Shown: positions 7,467-19,060, counted from the first letter of the stretch. The stretch is 64,000 bases of DNA from Micromonospora inaquosa (GCF_003857055.1 NZ_QGSZ01000178.1:1-64000); one strand, 5' to 3'. Translations and numbers: made by a program. The notes: a model not told the origin generated them from the sequence alone.

Positions 7467-8870
7467 ATGGCCCCCACCGCCGCGCTCCTCGACGACCTGC
7501 GCGCCGCGCTGGGTGCCGACGCCGTGCTCACCGACCCGGACCTGCTGCGGATGCACCAGCGCGACGAGGCCGACCTGTGTGCCGCCGGCATCCCGTTGGT
7601 GGTGACCCGCCCGCGCAACACCGAGCAGGTGGTCGCCGTGGTCCAGGCCGCGGCACGGCACGGCGTACCGGTGGTGCCGCAGGGCGCGCGGACCGGGCTG
7701 GCCGGCGCGGCGAACGCGGTGGACGGCGCGGTGGTGCTCAGCACCGTCGCGATGAACGAGATCCGGGAGATCGATTCGGTGAGCCGGATCGCGGTGGTCC
7801 AACCGGGGGTGGTCAACGCGGCGCTGGCCGGGGCGGTGGCCAAACAGGGCCTCTGGTACCCGCCGGACCCCGGCTCCTGGGAGTCCTCCACGATCGGCGG
7901 CAACGTGGCCACCAACGCCGGCGGCATGTGCTGTGTCAAGTACGGCGTGACCACCGAGTACGTGCTCGGCCTGGAGGTGGTGCTCGCCTCCGGCGAGGTG
8001 CTGCGCACCGGGCGGCGTACGGCCAAGGGAGTGGCCGGCTACGACCTGACCCGGCTGTTCGTCGGCTCGGAGGGCACCCTCGGCGTGATCACCGAGGTGA
8101 CCGTGGCGCTGCGCCCCGCCCCGGCTGACTCGCTGACCCTGGTGGCGGTCTTCGGATCCATCTCAGCGGCCGGCGCGGCGGTGGCCGAGATCGCGGCTCG
8201 CGGGCTCACCCCCAGCCTGCTGGAGTTGCTGGACCAGACCCACCTACGGGCGATCGAGGCGTACCAGCCGATGGGGTTGCGGACCGACGCGCAGGCCCTG
8301 CTGCTGGCCGCCGCCGACACCGGCACCCGGGCGGCGGAAGACCTGGCCGTGCTGGCTGAGGTGTGCGAGGCCGTCGGTGCCGACGAGGTGTACGCGGCCA
8401 CCGACGCGGTGGAGGCGGCGGCGCTGCTCCAGGCTCGCCGGTTGGCCCACCCGGCGATGGAGAAGTTCGCGGCCGACGCCTACCCGGGCGGTAACGGCGG
8501 CCTGGTGATCGACGATGTGGCGGTGCCGCGCGGCGCACTCGCCGCGCTCCTGGACGGGGTCGCCCGGGTCGCGGCCGAGTGCGAGGTGCCGATCGGCGTG
8601 GTGGGGCACGCCGGGGACGGCAACATGCATCCGAACATCGTGGTCGACCGGGCCGACGCGGCGAGCGTGGCGCGCGGCCGACGGGCCTTCGACGAGATCA
8701 TGCGGCTCGGCCTGGATCTGGGCGGCACGTGCACCGGCGAGCACGGGGTGGGGCTGCTCAAGCGGGACTGGCTGGCCCGGGAGATCGGGCCGGTCGGCGT
8801 CCGGGTGCATCAGGCGATCAAGTCGGCGCTCGACCCGGCCGGCCTGCTCAACCCGGGCAAGGTGCTCTGA
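7467..8870 (+). CDS. FAD-linked oxidase (glycolate oxidase GlcD / D-lactate dehydrogenase family)
   Basis: The 467-aa protein has an N-terminal FAD-binding PCMH domain with VVPQGARTGLAGAANAV and PPDPGSWESSTIGGNVATNA (near residues 80-150), and a C-terminal oxidase domain ending CTGEHGVGLLKRDWL and HQAIKSALDPAGLLNPGK. These motifs typify flavoenzymes oxidising glycolate, D-lactate or other 2-hydroxy acids. It has no adjacent iron-sulfur partner gene (GlcE/F), so a single-subunit D-lactate dehydrogenase or similar enzyme is likely. ATG 7467 lies 7 nt after TAACCT, consistent with leaderless expression. Confidence 0.9.
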   Translation: MAPTAALLDDLRAALGADAVLTDPDLLRMHQRDEADLCAAGIPLVVTRPRNTEQVVAVVQAAARHGVPVVPQGARTGLAGAANAVDGAVVLSTVAMNEIREIDSVSRIAVVQPGVVNAALAGAVAKQGLWYPPDPGSWESSTIGGNVATNAGGMCCVKYGVTTEYVLGLEVVLASGEVLRTGRRTAKGVAGYDLTRLFVGSEGTLGVITEVTVALRPAPADSLTLVAVFGSISAAGAAVAEIAARGLTPSLLELLDQTHLRAIEAYQPMGLRTDAQALLLAAADTGTRAAEDLAVLAEVCEAVGADEVYAATDAVEAAALLQARRLAHPAMEKFAADAYPGGNGGLVIDDVAVPRGALAALLDGVARVAAECEVPIGVVGHAGDGNMHPNIVVDRADAASVARGRRAFDEIMRLGLDLGGTCTGEHGVGLLKRDWLAREIGPVGVRVHQAIKSALDPAGLLNPGKVL

Positions 8871-8880
8871 CCGGCTGCGG

Positions 8881-9417
8881 TCAACCCTTGACCTCGGCAG
8901 GGGTCGCCTGGGTCAGCAGCAGGAGGATCTCCCCGGCGACGGGCGTGAGCTCCTCACCCGGGCAGTCCTGTGAGGTGATCAGCCCGGTCGAGGTGATGAG
9001 GCTGGACGTCAGCGCGTCGATGCAGGTGGTGCGGTACCGGCGGGCCTGATCGGTCTCGTCGGCCAGCGCCGGGTTGGCGAGCAGCACCTGGAGCCGTTCG
9101 GTCAGTTCGGGTGCGAGGGTGCCCCGGGAGGTCACACCGTCGCCGGCGCAGTCGACGCATTGCCACGCGCCGTTGCGCTCGACGCTCAGCGTGCGCATCG
9201 GCCCGTCCTCGCCGAGCCGCTGGAGCAGGCTGACCTGACCGGCGGCGACCGTGGTGGGGATCTCCAGCTGCGTTCCGCCACCCGCTGTGCCGGCGGTCGG
9301 TTGCGCCACCGGGTCGCTCGGCTTGTCCTGGTCGAAGAGCGAGCACCCGGTCAGGGTGGCGGCGAGCGCGACGGCGAGCAGGGATACGAGCAGACGAGGG
9401 CGCGCGCGGGGTTGCAC
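8881..9417 (-). CDS. Secreted lipoprotein of unknown function, 178 aa
   Basis: GTG at 9417 lies 7 nt after TAGGTT and opens a typical lipoprotein signal: VQPRARPRLLVSLLAVALAA then the lipobox TLTGCS (Cys about residue 24). After a low-complexity DPVAQPTAGTAGGG linker comes a globular domain with two paired cysteine regions (CVDCAGDG and TTCIDAL...SQDCPG), which may form disulfides outside the membrane. I do not recognise the family. It converges on the FAD oxidase gene. Confidence 0.75.
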   Translation of the reverse strand: MQPRARPRLLVSLLAVALAATLTGCSLFDQDKPSDPVAQPTAGTAGGGTQLEIPTTVAAGQVSLLQRLGEDGPMRTLSVERNGAWQCVDCAGDGVTSRGTLAPELTERLQVLLANPALADETDQARRYRTTCIDALTSSLITSTGLITSQDCPGEELTPVAGEILLLLTQATPAEVKG

Positions 9418-9505
9418 GCGCGGAAACCTACCCCACCGTAGGTAGCGTCCGAAACCACCATCCGGGCTGGTATCGATAGTTACCCATTGGTAACGTCGCA
9501 ATTCG

Positions 9506-11338
9506 TCACCTAGCGGACGGGCGCAGCTCCGCCTGATCGTCGTCGCCACCCCGGTCAGCCGCGTAACCCCGGACGTCCGGAGCACCCAGCCGGGCAGCGT
9601 CCGCCGCCGCGTCGTCCGGCATCAACTGGGACTGCCGCTCCGCCTCCACCCGGGCGCGGTAGTGCTCGACCTCGCGCGCCCGGGTGGCCGCATCCCACCC
9701 GAGCACCGCCCCCATCAGCTCGGCGGTGTGCTCCGCCGACTCCAGCCCCCGGTGGCTGGTCTCGAACGAGATCCGGGTCCGCCGGGTCAGCACGTCCTCC
9801 AGGTGCAGCGCACCCTCGGCCCGCGCCGCGTAGGCGACCTCCGCCGCCAGGTACTCCGGAGCACCGGCCAGCGGCGACGCCAGCAGTGGATCGGCGTCCA
9901 CCAGCGCCAGCAGGTCCAGGGTGAGGGTGCCGTACCGCTCCAGCAGGTGCTCCACCACGCCCACCGGCACGCCGTGCCGGCGAGCCAGGTCGGCCCGGTC
10001 CCGCCACATCGCCGGGTACCCGTCGGCGCCGAGCAGCGGCAGGTCGGCGGTGCGCGACTGGCGGGCCCCACCGAGCCGGCGAGCGGCCCGGTCGACCACG
10101 TCGGACGCCATCACCCGGTACGTCGTGTACTTGCCGCCGGCGACCAGCAGCAGCCCGAGCATCGGCTCGAAGACCGCGTGCTCACGGGAGAGCTTCGAGG
10201 TCGAGTCGGCCTCGCCGGCCAGCAGCGGCCGCAGCCCGGCGTACACCCCCTCGATGTCGGCGGTGGTCAGCGGCCGGTCCAGCACGGTGTTGACCTGCTG
10301 GAGGAGGTAGTCGATGTCACGGGCCGAGGCGGCCGGGTGGGAGCGGTCCAACCGCCAGTCGGTGTCCGTCGTGCCAATGATCCAGTGCCCGCCCCACGGG
10401 ATGACGAAGAGCACCGAACTCGCGGTACGCAGGATGAGCCCCGTCTCGCCGGTGATCGCCGAGCGGGGCACCACCAGGTGCACCCCCTTGGAGGCGCGCA
10501 CCCGGACGCCGGGCCGCAGGCCCACGTCGTTGAGCATCCGCGACATGTCGTCGCTCCACACCCCGGTGGCGGCGATGACGGTACGGGCCTGCACCTCGAA
10601 CTCCGCGTCCGGCGAGCCGGGCGAAGCTTCCAGGTCCCGGACGCGGACCCCGGTCACCTCGCGCGCCTGCCGGATCAGCCCGACGGCGCGGGCGCTGCTC
10701 ACGACCGTGGCCCCGAGGCTGGCCGCGGTGCGGGCCAGGGTGACCACCAGCCGGGCGTCGTCGACCTGCCCGTCGTAATAGCGGATGGCCCCGGCCAGCG
10801 CGTCGGCCCGCAGACTGGGGAAGATCCGCCGGGCACCCTCCCGGGTCAGGTGACGGTGCAGCGGCATGCCCCGGCCACCGCCGAAGACCCCCGCGAAGGC
10901 GTCGTAGGCGGCCACCCCGGCGCCGTAGTACGAACGGCGGAAGACCCGCGCCGGCAGGTCCCGCAGGCCCCGCCCGGCCGGCAGCGGCACCATGATCGGC
11001 ACCGGGCGTACCAGGTGCGGCGCCAGCCGGGTGGCCAACAGGCCCCGCTCGGTGAGCGCCTCGTGGACCAGGTGGAACTCCAACTGCTCCAGGTAGCGCA
11101 GGCCACCGTGGATGAGTTTGCTGGACCGGCTGGAGGTGCCCGCCGCGAGGTCACGGGCCTCGACCAGCGCCACCTTCAGGCCGCGGGACGCCGCGTCCAG
11201 GGCGGCACCGGCGCCGGTCACCCCACCACCGATGACCAGCACGTCGAAGCGCTCGGCACGCAGTCGACGCAGGTCGGACGCACGGCGGACCGGTGAGAGC
11301 TGGCCGGCGACGGATCGGGAGATATTGGGGTCGCGCAC
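9506..11338 (-). CDS. glpD: Glycerol-3-phosphate dehydrogenase (FAD-dependent)
   Basis: The 610-aa product has the FAD dinucleotide motif VIGGGVTGAGAALDAASRG (residues about 34-52), SSRSSKLIHGGLRYLEQ typical of GlpD, GLRPLLAGEADSTSKLSREH, and a C-terminal DAO_C domain with VAYAARAEGALHLEDVLTRR. The enzyme oxidises sn-glycerol-3-phosphate to dihydroxyacetone phosphate and feeds electrons to the quinone pool at the membrane. GTG 11338 is favoured over an ATG 12 codons upstream because TACGGT sits 6 nt before it. No glycerol kinase or facilitator lies next to it. Confidence 0.93.
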   Translation of the reverse strand: MRDPNISRSVAGQLSPVRRASDLRRLRAERFDVLVIGGGVTGAGAALDAASRGLKVALVEARDLAAGTSSRSSKLIHGGLRYLEQLEFHLVHEALTERGLLATRLAPHLVRPVPIMVPLPAGRGLRDLPARVFRRSYYGAGVAAYDAFAGVFGGGRGMPLHRHLTREGARRIFPSLRADALAGAIRYYDGQVDDARLVVTLARTAASLGATVVSSARAVGLIRQAREVTGVRVRDLEASPGSPDAEFEVQARTVIAATGVWSDDMSRMLNDVGLRPGVRVRASKGVHLVVPRSAITGETGLILRTASSVLFVIPWGGHWIIGTTDTDWRLDRSHPAASARDIDYLLQQVNTVLDRPLTTADIEGVYAGLRPLLAGEADSTSKLSREHAVFEPMLGLLLVAGGKYTTYRVMASDVVDRAARRLGGARQSRTADLPLLGADGYPAMWRDRADLARRHGVPVGVVEHLLERYGTLTLDLLALVDADPLLASPLAGAPEYLAAEVAYAARAEGALHLEDVLTRRTRISFETSHRGLESAEHTAELMGAVLGWDAATRAREVEHYRARVEAERQSQLMPDDAAADAARLGAPDVRGYAADRGGDDDQAELRPSAR

Positions 11339-11551
11339 CCGTCCACCGTAACCGCCGTGCCACCGTGTCGACATTTCGCCGCCCGCCCCGGGAGGACCTT
11401 CACATCTCGCTACCACCACCTCGGGGCGGATCGCGCCCGTCGATCAGCTCGGGGCGGACCCCGGTGGGGGTCGTCGGCTGGTTGCTCTTTCGGTCGAGCC
11501 GTGGGCCGGCAGTCGGGTCGAAAGTCGTCGTCGTGGTCGTAAGGTTCTCGG

Positions 11552-14116
11552 ATGCAAGGTCAGCCCCCGCACCACGTAGTCAGCGCTCGAACGTCCCCCT
11601 GGCCGGCGGTCGCGGCCGTACTGGTCGGCTGCTGGACTGTCGCGGTCACCGTGGGCACCCAGACCGGTGGCTGGCTCACCGATCAGGTGCTGCTGGGCTT
11701 CGGGCGGGACCGACTCGGCTGGCTCTGGCCGGTGCTCGGCCTGGCCACCGTCGTGCTGGTCGGCACGCCCGCCGCGCTGCTGGCCGTGCTACCCCGGTCG
11801 GCCGCGGTCCGGGCCACCGGGCGAGCCTGGCTGATCGGGGCACTCGCCCTCGGGGCGCTCACCCTGCTGCGGGTCGTGCCGCCAGTGCATCACGAGGCGT
11901 ACCTCGCCGGGCTGGCCGGCGTGGCGCTGCTCAGCGCGCTCGCCGTGCGCCGCTCGTCGGGTTCGAATGTCGGCACCCCGCCCGACGCCACCGCGTCGAC
12001 GGCCGCCGACGGCAGCGGTGGTGGTGCGGCAGTGAGCGGTGACGCCGCCCGAGCCGAGGCCGTCGGAGGCCCGGGGTCGAGCGCCGACGCCGCTTCGAGG
12101 GCTGGCGAGGGCCCGCAGCCGGTCGGACGGCGGGTGCGCCGGCCCGGCCCGGTGCCGTTGCTCGCGGTCGCCGCCGGGTTGGCGCTGTTGCTGCCGTGGG
12201 CCTGGTTGGGCGCGCTCGGCGGCCTCCTGGAGACCGCACTGGCGCTGCTGGCGGCGGCCGCGCTGGGGGTGCTGGCCGCGACTCTGCTGGATGCCCCCTT
12301 CTGGTCGGCGTTCGCGGTTGGTCGACCGCCCCGGCCGGCTCGGCTGGTGCTGGTCGGCGGCCTGGTCGCCGGGGTGGCGCTGCTGCTGCTTGCGGCCGGG
12401 TCCGGCCAGTCCGGCGCGCAGCTACCCGCGCTGCTGACAGTGCCGCCGGTGGGTTTCGCGCTGGCCGCGCTCTGGGCGGCGGCCTGGCGACCCACCGCCG
12501 ACCCGGCCGAGGCCAGGCGTGCGGGCCGAACGGCGAGCGGTTGGCTCGTGGGCCTGGCCGCGCTCGGCCCGTTTGCCTTCACCGACCCGGAAGAGATCAC
12601 CCTGTTGCTGGTCGGCACCCGGGACGTCCCGTTCTGGGTGGCGGCCGCCGCCGGCGTCGGGCTCGCCGTCGCGGTCCTGGTCGCCATCGGGTACGCGGTG
12701 CTGCTCGCCCGCCCGACGGCACGCACCCCGGACAGGCGGGTCGCCGCGGTGGCGGCCGTGGTGCTGCTGGTGGCGTTCGGCGTGGTCGACCTCGGCCCCG
12801 GCCAGCCGGGCCTGTACGGCGAACGACTGTTCGTGGTGCTGCGCGCGCAGGCCGACCTGAGCGATCTTCCGGCCGGCGCGCCGGGTCAGGCCGGGCGGGA
12901 CACCCGCGCGACGGAGGTCTACCGGCGGCTCGTCCGGACAGCCGAGCAGAGCCAGGGCGACCTGCTGCGCGGGTTGAATCGCCTTCGACTCGACCCGGTG
13001 TCGTACTACCTGGTCAACGCGGTCGAGGTGGACGGCGGCCCGGCGGTGCGAGCCTGGCTCGCCGGCCGACCGGAGGTGGCCCGGGTGCTGGTCAGCCAGC
13101 GCCTACGCCCGCTGCCGGCCCCGGCCGGGCAGAGCCGGGGCAGCGCGCCCAAGCCCACCGGCCCGGAGTGGAACATTCGCCAGATCGGGGCCGACCGGGT
13201 GTGGTCCCAACTGCGGGTCACCGGCGCGGGCATCGTGGTCGGCAGCTCCGACTCGGGGGTGGACGGCACCCATCCGGCGCTACGAGCCGGGTTCCGTGGT
13301 GGAGACGACTCGTGGTACGACCCGTGGGATGACACCCGGAGCCCGACCGACCAGGGCGGGCACGGCACCCACACGGTGGGCAGCGCGGTCGGGCGGGACG
13401 GCATCGGAGTGGCACCGGACGCGAAGTGGGTGGGCTGCGTCAACCTGGACCGCAACCTCGGCAGCCCCGGGCACTACCTGGACTGCCTCCAGTTCATGTT
13501 GGCGCCCTTTCCGACCGGCGGCGACCCGTTCACCGACGGCCGTCCGGAGCGCGCCCCGCAGGTGCTGACCAACTCGTGGGGCTGCCCACCCATCGAGGGT
13601 TGCGACCAGCGGGTCCTGCGACCGGCCACCGCCGCACTGGACGCCGCCGGCATCTTCGTGGTGGCCGCGGCCGGCAACACCGGCCCGTGGTGCGGTTCGA
13701 TCGACGACCCGCCAGCCCCGTACACGGACGTGCTGACCGTCGGCGCGGTGGACGCCCAGCGGCGGGTCGCGGAGTTCTCCTCGCGCGGGCCGGTGCCGGG
13801 CGGCTCGGGCAAGCCGGACGTACTGGCACCGGGGGTGGGGGTGGTGTCGGCCATGCCGGGCGGCACGTACGCCGCGCTGGACGGCACGTCGATGGCGACC
13901 CCACAGGTGGCCGGGGTGGTCGCGCTGATGTGGTCGGCGAACCCGGCGCTGGTCGGCGACGTGAACCGGACCCGGCAGATCCTTCGGGACACCGCCACGG
14001 CGGCGACGCCCACCTATCGCTCCGACAGCCCCTCCGACGCCTGCGGTGGCCCGTCGAACGTGACCGGCGCCGGCCAGGTCGACGCGTACGCCGCGGTTCG
14101 CGCCGCCCAGCAGTAG
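11552..14116 (+). CDS. Polytopic membrane protein fused to a subtilisin-like (S8) serine protease
   Basis: This is an 854-aa two-part protein. Residues 1-430 hold about ten hydrophobic helices (VAAVLVGCWTVAVTVG, LLAVAAGLALLLPWAW, LLLVAFGVVDLGP) broken by a low-complexity linker near residues 135-190. Residues about 540-850 form a subtilase with Asp in VVGSSDSGVDGTHP (about 567), His in GGHGTHTVGSA (about 604), Asn in VAAAGNTG and Ser in LDGTSMATPQVAG (about 779), so the catalytic triad is complete. TVGAVDAQRRVAEFSSRG is also typical. The protease domain probably faces outside. ATG 11552 lies 6 nt after TAAGGT. Confidence 0.88.
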   Translation: MQGQPPHHVVSARTSPWPAVAAVLVGCWTVAVTVGTQTGGWLTDQVLLGFGRDRLGWLWPVLGLATVVLVGTPAALLAVLPRSAAVRATGRAWLIGALALGALTLLRVVPPVHHEAYLAGLAGVALLSALAVRRSSGSNVGTPPDATASTAADGSGGGAAVSGDAARAEAVGGPGSSADAASRAGEGPQPVGRRVRRPGPVPLLAVAAGLALLLPWAWLGALGGLLETALALLAAAALGVLAATLLDAPFWSAFAVGRPPRPARLVLVGGLVAGVALLLLAAGSGQSGAQLPALLTVPPVGFALAALWAAAWRPTADPAEARRAGRTASGWLVGLAALGPFAFTDPEEITLLLVGTRDVPFWVAAAAGVGLAVAVLVAIGYAVLLARPTARTPDRRVAAVAAVVLLVAFGVVDLGPGQPGLYGERLFVVLRAQADLSDLPAGAPGQAGRDTRATEVYRRLVRTAEQSQGDLLRGLNRLRLDPVSYYLVNAVEVDGGPAVRAWLAGRPEVARVLVSQRLRPLPAPAGQSRGSAPKPTGPEWNIRQIGADRVWSQLRVTGAGIVVGSSDSGVDGTHPALRAGFRGGDDSWYDPWDDTRSPTDQGGHGTHTVGSAVGRDGIGVAPDAKWVGCVNLDRNLGSPGHYLDCLQFMLAPFPTGGDPFTDGRPERAPQVLTNSWGCPPIEGCDQRVLRPATAALDAAGIFVVAAAGNTGPWCGSIDDPPAPYTDVLTVGAVDAQRRVAEFSSRGPVPGGSGKPDVLAPGVGVVSAMPGGTYAALDGTSMATPQVAGVVALMWSANPALVGDVNRTRQILRDTATAATPTYRSDSPSDACGGPSNVTGAGQVDAYAAVRAAQQ

Positions 14117-14173
14117 TCGACGCCTCACGGGCGGGGGTGCGATCCGACAACGGGTGATCTATGGTCGGCGACC

Positions 14174-15106
14174 ATGGACGCCGAGATCACCGTCACCGAG
14201 CTGACCGCCGACCTGGTCCCCAGCGTCGTCCAGCTCTGCCAGCAGGCTCTCGACCTACCCGAGGACGCCGCCGAGGCGGCTTCCATCGTGGACGTGCTCT
14301 GGCCCCGGGCCGCCGACCGGCCGGTGGTCGGGCTCGGCGCGTACCGGGGTGCGGACCTGGTCGGGGCGTTGATCTGCTCGATGTCGTCGGCCGAGCCGGG
14401 GATCGGGCACGTGGACCTGGTCGCGGTCCTGCCTGATCAGCGGCGTCAGGGCGTCGGCCGGGCACTGCTCCGGCGGGCCGAGCGGGTGCTCGCCGAGCGC
14501 GGGGCGACCGAGGTGCTGCTGGCCGGAAATCCGCCGTACTACGCGTGGCCGGGCATCGACGTCCGCTACACGCCGGCGGTCTGCGCCGCCCTCGCGATCG
14601 GTTACCAGCAGGACCGGACCGCCTGGAACATGACCGCGGACCTGTCGTACGACGGGTCGCCGGCACTGCGGTCCACCGAGGCGGGCGAGCGGCGGCTGGC
14701 CGGCCAGGGCGTCACCGTACGCCGGGCGGAGCCGGCGGACCTGCCGGCGTTGACGGCGTTCGCCCGGTCCACCTTCGGCGGTACGTGGGATGGCGAGTTG
14801 GCCGGGTCGGTCGGGCGTGCCGACGCCGGTTGCCACCTGGCGGAGCGGGACGGCGAGGTGCTCGGCTTCGCCGCGTACGGGTCGTCCCGGCCGAGTTGGT
14901 TCGGGCCGATGGGCACCGCGCCGGCCGCGGAGGGGTCGGGTATCGGCGGGGTGCTGTTGCGGCGTTGTCTGCGCGACCAGCGGGCGGCGGGGCTGGACCG
15001 GGCCGAGATTGGCTGGGTGGGGCCGGTGCCGTTCTATTCGGGCAGCGCGGGTGCGCGGATCGAGCGGGTCTTTTTCCTGTACCGGCGAGTGCTACCGACC
15101 ACCTAA
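14174..15106 (+). CDS. Tandem-domain GNAT N-acetyltransferase, 310 aa
   Basis: Two GNAT folds are visible. The N-terminal one carries the acetyl-CoA loop LVAVLPDQRRQGVGRALLRRAE (about residues 85-105) and VLLAGNPPYYAWPG. The second runs from VTVRRAEPADLPAL to AAEGSGIGGVLLRRCL, with a less basic CoA loop. The arrangement resembles mycothiol synthase-like twins, in which one domain may be inactive. Substrate unknown. TATGGT lies 8 nt before ATG 14174, suggesting leaderless translation. Confidence 0.85.
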   Translation: MDAEITVTELTADLVPSVVQLCQQALDLPEDAAEAASIVDVLWPRAADRPVVGLGAYRGADLVGALICSMSSAEPGIGHVDLVAVLPDQRRQGVGRALLRRAERVLAERGATEVLLAGNPPYYAWPGIDVRYTPAVCAALAIGYQQDRTAWNMTADLSYDGSPALRSTEAGERRLAGQGVTVRRAEPADLPALTAFARSTFGGTWDGELAGSVGRADAGCHLAERDGEVLGFAAYGSSRPSWFGPMGTAPAAEGSGIGGVLLRRCLRDQRAAGLDRAEIGWVGPVPFYSGSAGARIERVFFLYRRVLPTT

Positions 15107-15184
15107 CCGGGGCAAACAGGACGTAGATCCATTCGCCCGCATCGGCCATCGACGCCCCCTACCGTTTCGGTAGAGGAGGCAGCC

Positions 15185-15433
15185 ATGACCACGGATGACA
15201 ACCAGACCGAGGACGGCCCGCCGATCACCTGGAAACCGGTGGGTGAACTCCCCGGCCAACTGCCGTTCGACCGGCTCGACTACGGCGACGCCGAGCAACT
15301 GGCCGAGATGACCACCGACGGCGAGTCGTCGGTGACCGAGGAGCCGCAGGAGATGGTGGACGCGCCGATCCAACTGCTTCCGCCGTACAACCGGGCACAG
15401 AAACGGCGCAACCAGCGCCCCCTACCGACCTGA
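15185..15433 (+). CDS. Small acidic hypothetical protein, 82 aa
   Basis: An AGAGGAGG ribosome-binding site precedes ATG 15185. The product is acidic and Pro/Glu-rich (MTTDDNQTEDGPPITWKPVG, EEPQEMVDAPIQLLPPYN) with a basic tail (RAQKRRNQRPLPT), no membrane helix and no recognised domain. A small inverted repeat CTACCG-TTT-CGGTAG sits just before the RBS. It shares the bidirectional terminator at 15437-15474 with convergent groEL. Codon use and RBS support a real gene; function unknown. Confidence 0.7.
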   Translation: MTTDDNQTEDGPPITWKPVGELPGQLPFDRLDYGDAEQLAEMTTDGESSVTEEPQEMVDAPIQLLPPYNRAQKRRNQRPLPT

Positions 15434-15436
15434 CGA

Positions 15437-15474
15437 CGAACGGGGCGGACCGCGTCAGCGGCCCGCCCCGTTCG
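15437..15474. terminator. Bidirectional terminator between 82-aa gene and groEL
   Basis: A perfect 12-bp inverted repeat, CGAACGGGGCGG (15437-15448) and CCGCCCCGTTCG (15463-15474), with a 14-nt loop lies between two convergent genes, 4 nt after one stop and 15 nt before the other. No long T-run follows, as is common in actinomycetes. Confidence 0.8.
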
Positions 15475-15489
15475 GTGTCGGAACTGGAC

Positions 15490-17370
<1,881 letters not shown>

Positions 17371-17384
17371 CACGATGCCGCCGC

Positions 17385-18560
17385 TCAGCCGAGTTCCGCA
17401 GCCAGTCCAGCGGTGTTCACCGGCGCCTCATGGGCCCGCTGCTCGGCGTACGTCACCAGCAGACCGATCAACTGGGCCAGGTGGGCCGGCAGGGTCAGCA
17501 CGGAGGTGACCCCGATCACCACCACCGCACCGGCGGCGGTGCCCGCCGAGGTGAACGGATCCGTTCCGAACGCGGAGGTGCCCACCCCTTCCAGGGCGCC
17601 GGGGATCATGGTGCCGACGATCACCGCCAGGACCACCAGGGCGACCCGGCCGAGCAGCAGGCCCAGCCGGTCGTGGAACATCCGGAACGCTCGGCCCAGT
17701 GGATTGTGGCGCTCGAAGAGGTAGACCGGTCCGGCCATGCTCAGCGCGAAGGCCAGGTAGATGCCCGGCAGCACGCAGAAGCAGAGGCCAACGCCGATCA
17801 GCAGACTGATCAGCAGGGTCCAGCCCCACAGCCCGAGTGCCCGACGCAGGCCGTAGCGCAGCGCCGACTCCAGGCTGACCGGCTGACCGGCAGCCTGTTG
17901 GGTGATCACCCTGGTGCCGGCGGCCCAGCCGACGGCCTGCACCAACCCGACCAGCAGGCTGCCGCCGACCAGCACGACCAGCAGGCTCAGCAGATCGACG
18001 GCGAAGTTGTCCGGCAGCGCCGGGCTCGGATTCGACTCGGCCTGGGCGGCCCACTTCGCCGACGGGTCCAGCCCGAGGGAGATCACCGAGAGCACCGCCG
18101 CCGGCAGCACCTGGGTGAGCAACATGATCGGCACCAACTGCCGCCAGCCCCGGCGCAACGCTCCCCCGCACCTGTTGAACCAGCCACCGAGGCCGGCGCC
18201 GGGCGGCGTGACCAGGGCGTCGTTCGGGTCGAACCCGTAGCCCGGCGGATACCAGCCGGGCGGCGGCCCCGGATACCACGGCTGGCCGCCGTAGGGGCCC
18301 GGCCCGGGCGGGTAGCCCCCGGTGGGCGGGAACGCCCAGCCCTGTGGCGGCGGGGCAGCACCCCAGACACCCTGGGTGGGATCCCCACCGGGCGGCGGGC
18401 CAGCCGAGGACGGGTCCGACCCCCAGCCGTGCTGCGGGCCAGCCGGGCCCGGCTCCCAACCGGGCTGCGGACCGGAGTGGCCGGGGCTGCCGGCGGGCGA
18501 GGACGGGTCCGGCTCCCCCGACCCGGAGGACGGAGTGGGCGGGGGCGGCAGGTCGGTCAT
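17385..18560 (-). CDS. Proline-rich polytopic membrane protein, 391 aa
   Basis: The N-terminal 125 residues are Pro/Gly-rich with PPG and QPGW-like repeats (GGYPPGPGPYGGQPWYPG). The rest has about six hydrophobic helices, including LVPIMLLTQVLPAAVLSVI, LLSLLVVLVGGSLLVGLVQ and VLPGIYLAFALSMAGPVYLFE. The pattern fits the actinobacterial membrane proteins with a glycerophosphodiester phosphodiesterase-like membrane region, function unknown. Its stop lies only 14 nt before CIRCE 2, so groEL transcription starts in the short gap behind it. Confidence 0.75.
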   Translation of the reverse strand: MTDLPPPPTPSSGSGEPDPSSPAGSPGHSGPQPGWEPGPAGPQHGWGSDPSSAGPPPGGDPTQGVWGAAPPPQGWAFPPTGGYPPGPGPYGGQPWYPGPPPGWYPPGYGFDPNDALVTPPGAGLGGWFNRCGGALRRGWRQLVPIMLLTQVLPAAVLSVISLGLDPSAKWAAQAESNPSPALPDNFAVDLLSLLVVLVGGSLLVGLVQAVGWAAGTRVITQQAAGQPVSLESALRYGLRRALGLWGWTLLISLLIGVGLCFCVLPGIYLAFALSMAGPVYLFERHNPLGRAFRMFHDRLGLLLGRVALVVLAVIVGTMIPGALEGVGTSAFGTDPFTSAGTAAGAVVVIGVTSVLTLPAHLAQLIGLLVTYAEQRAHEAPVNTAGLAAELG

Positions 18561-18656
18561 GAACGCTCCTCAGCATCGGCTGGAACGGTTCACGATCTTC
18601 CCGGCTGCACGCCCCTGCCGCAGCCCCGACTCACCGGGGCCGATCGGCCCGAAAGC

Positions 18657-18860
18657 TCAGCCGGTGACGCGTACGTGCTCGGCCTGCGGGCCCTTCTGAC
18701 CCTGGGAGATCTCGAACTCGACCCGCTGGCCGTCGTCCAGCGCCTTGTAACCGTCCATCTCGATCGCGGAGAAGTGGACGAACACGTCCTGACCGCCGTC
18801 GACGGCAATGAAGCCATAGCCCTTTTCGGCGTTGAACCACTTCACGGTGCCCTGTGCCAC
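18657..18860 (-). CDS. Cold-shock protein (CspA family), 67 aa
   Basis: From GTG 18860 the product has [19 protein letters not shown] with RNP1 KGYGFI (residues 13-18) and RNP2 VFVHF (26-30), ending QAEHVRVTG. It is a full-length single-domain nucleic-acid-binding OB fold, an RNA chaperone in stress or growth. An AAGGGAAG ribosome site precedes the start. The 5' leader is long: a TAGCGT box near 18976-18981 on the minus strand would give about 105 nt of UTR with a CCCGGC/GCCGGG hairpin, typical of cold-shock genes. Confidence 0.95.
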   Translation of the reverse strand: MAQGTVKWFNAEKGYGFIAVDGGQDVFVHFSAIEMDGYKALDDGQRVEFEISQGQKGPQAEHVRVTG

Positions 18861-19060
18861 GGTGCACTTCCCTTACTCAGCACGGCCTTGCCTGACCCGG
18901 CGCACGGCGCAGCCGGGCGCCCCGGACCACCGACTCAGCGATCGATGACCGCCATTGAATCAGTGACCGAAATCGCACGCTACACGAGGTGTGACGGCCG
19001 CGCACGGCCACAAACCGGACACCCTGCGGGGCGTCCATCTCCTGTGGTAGGCATGCGGAC

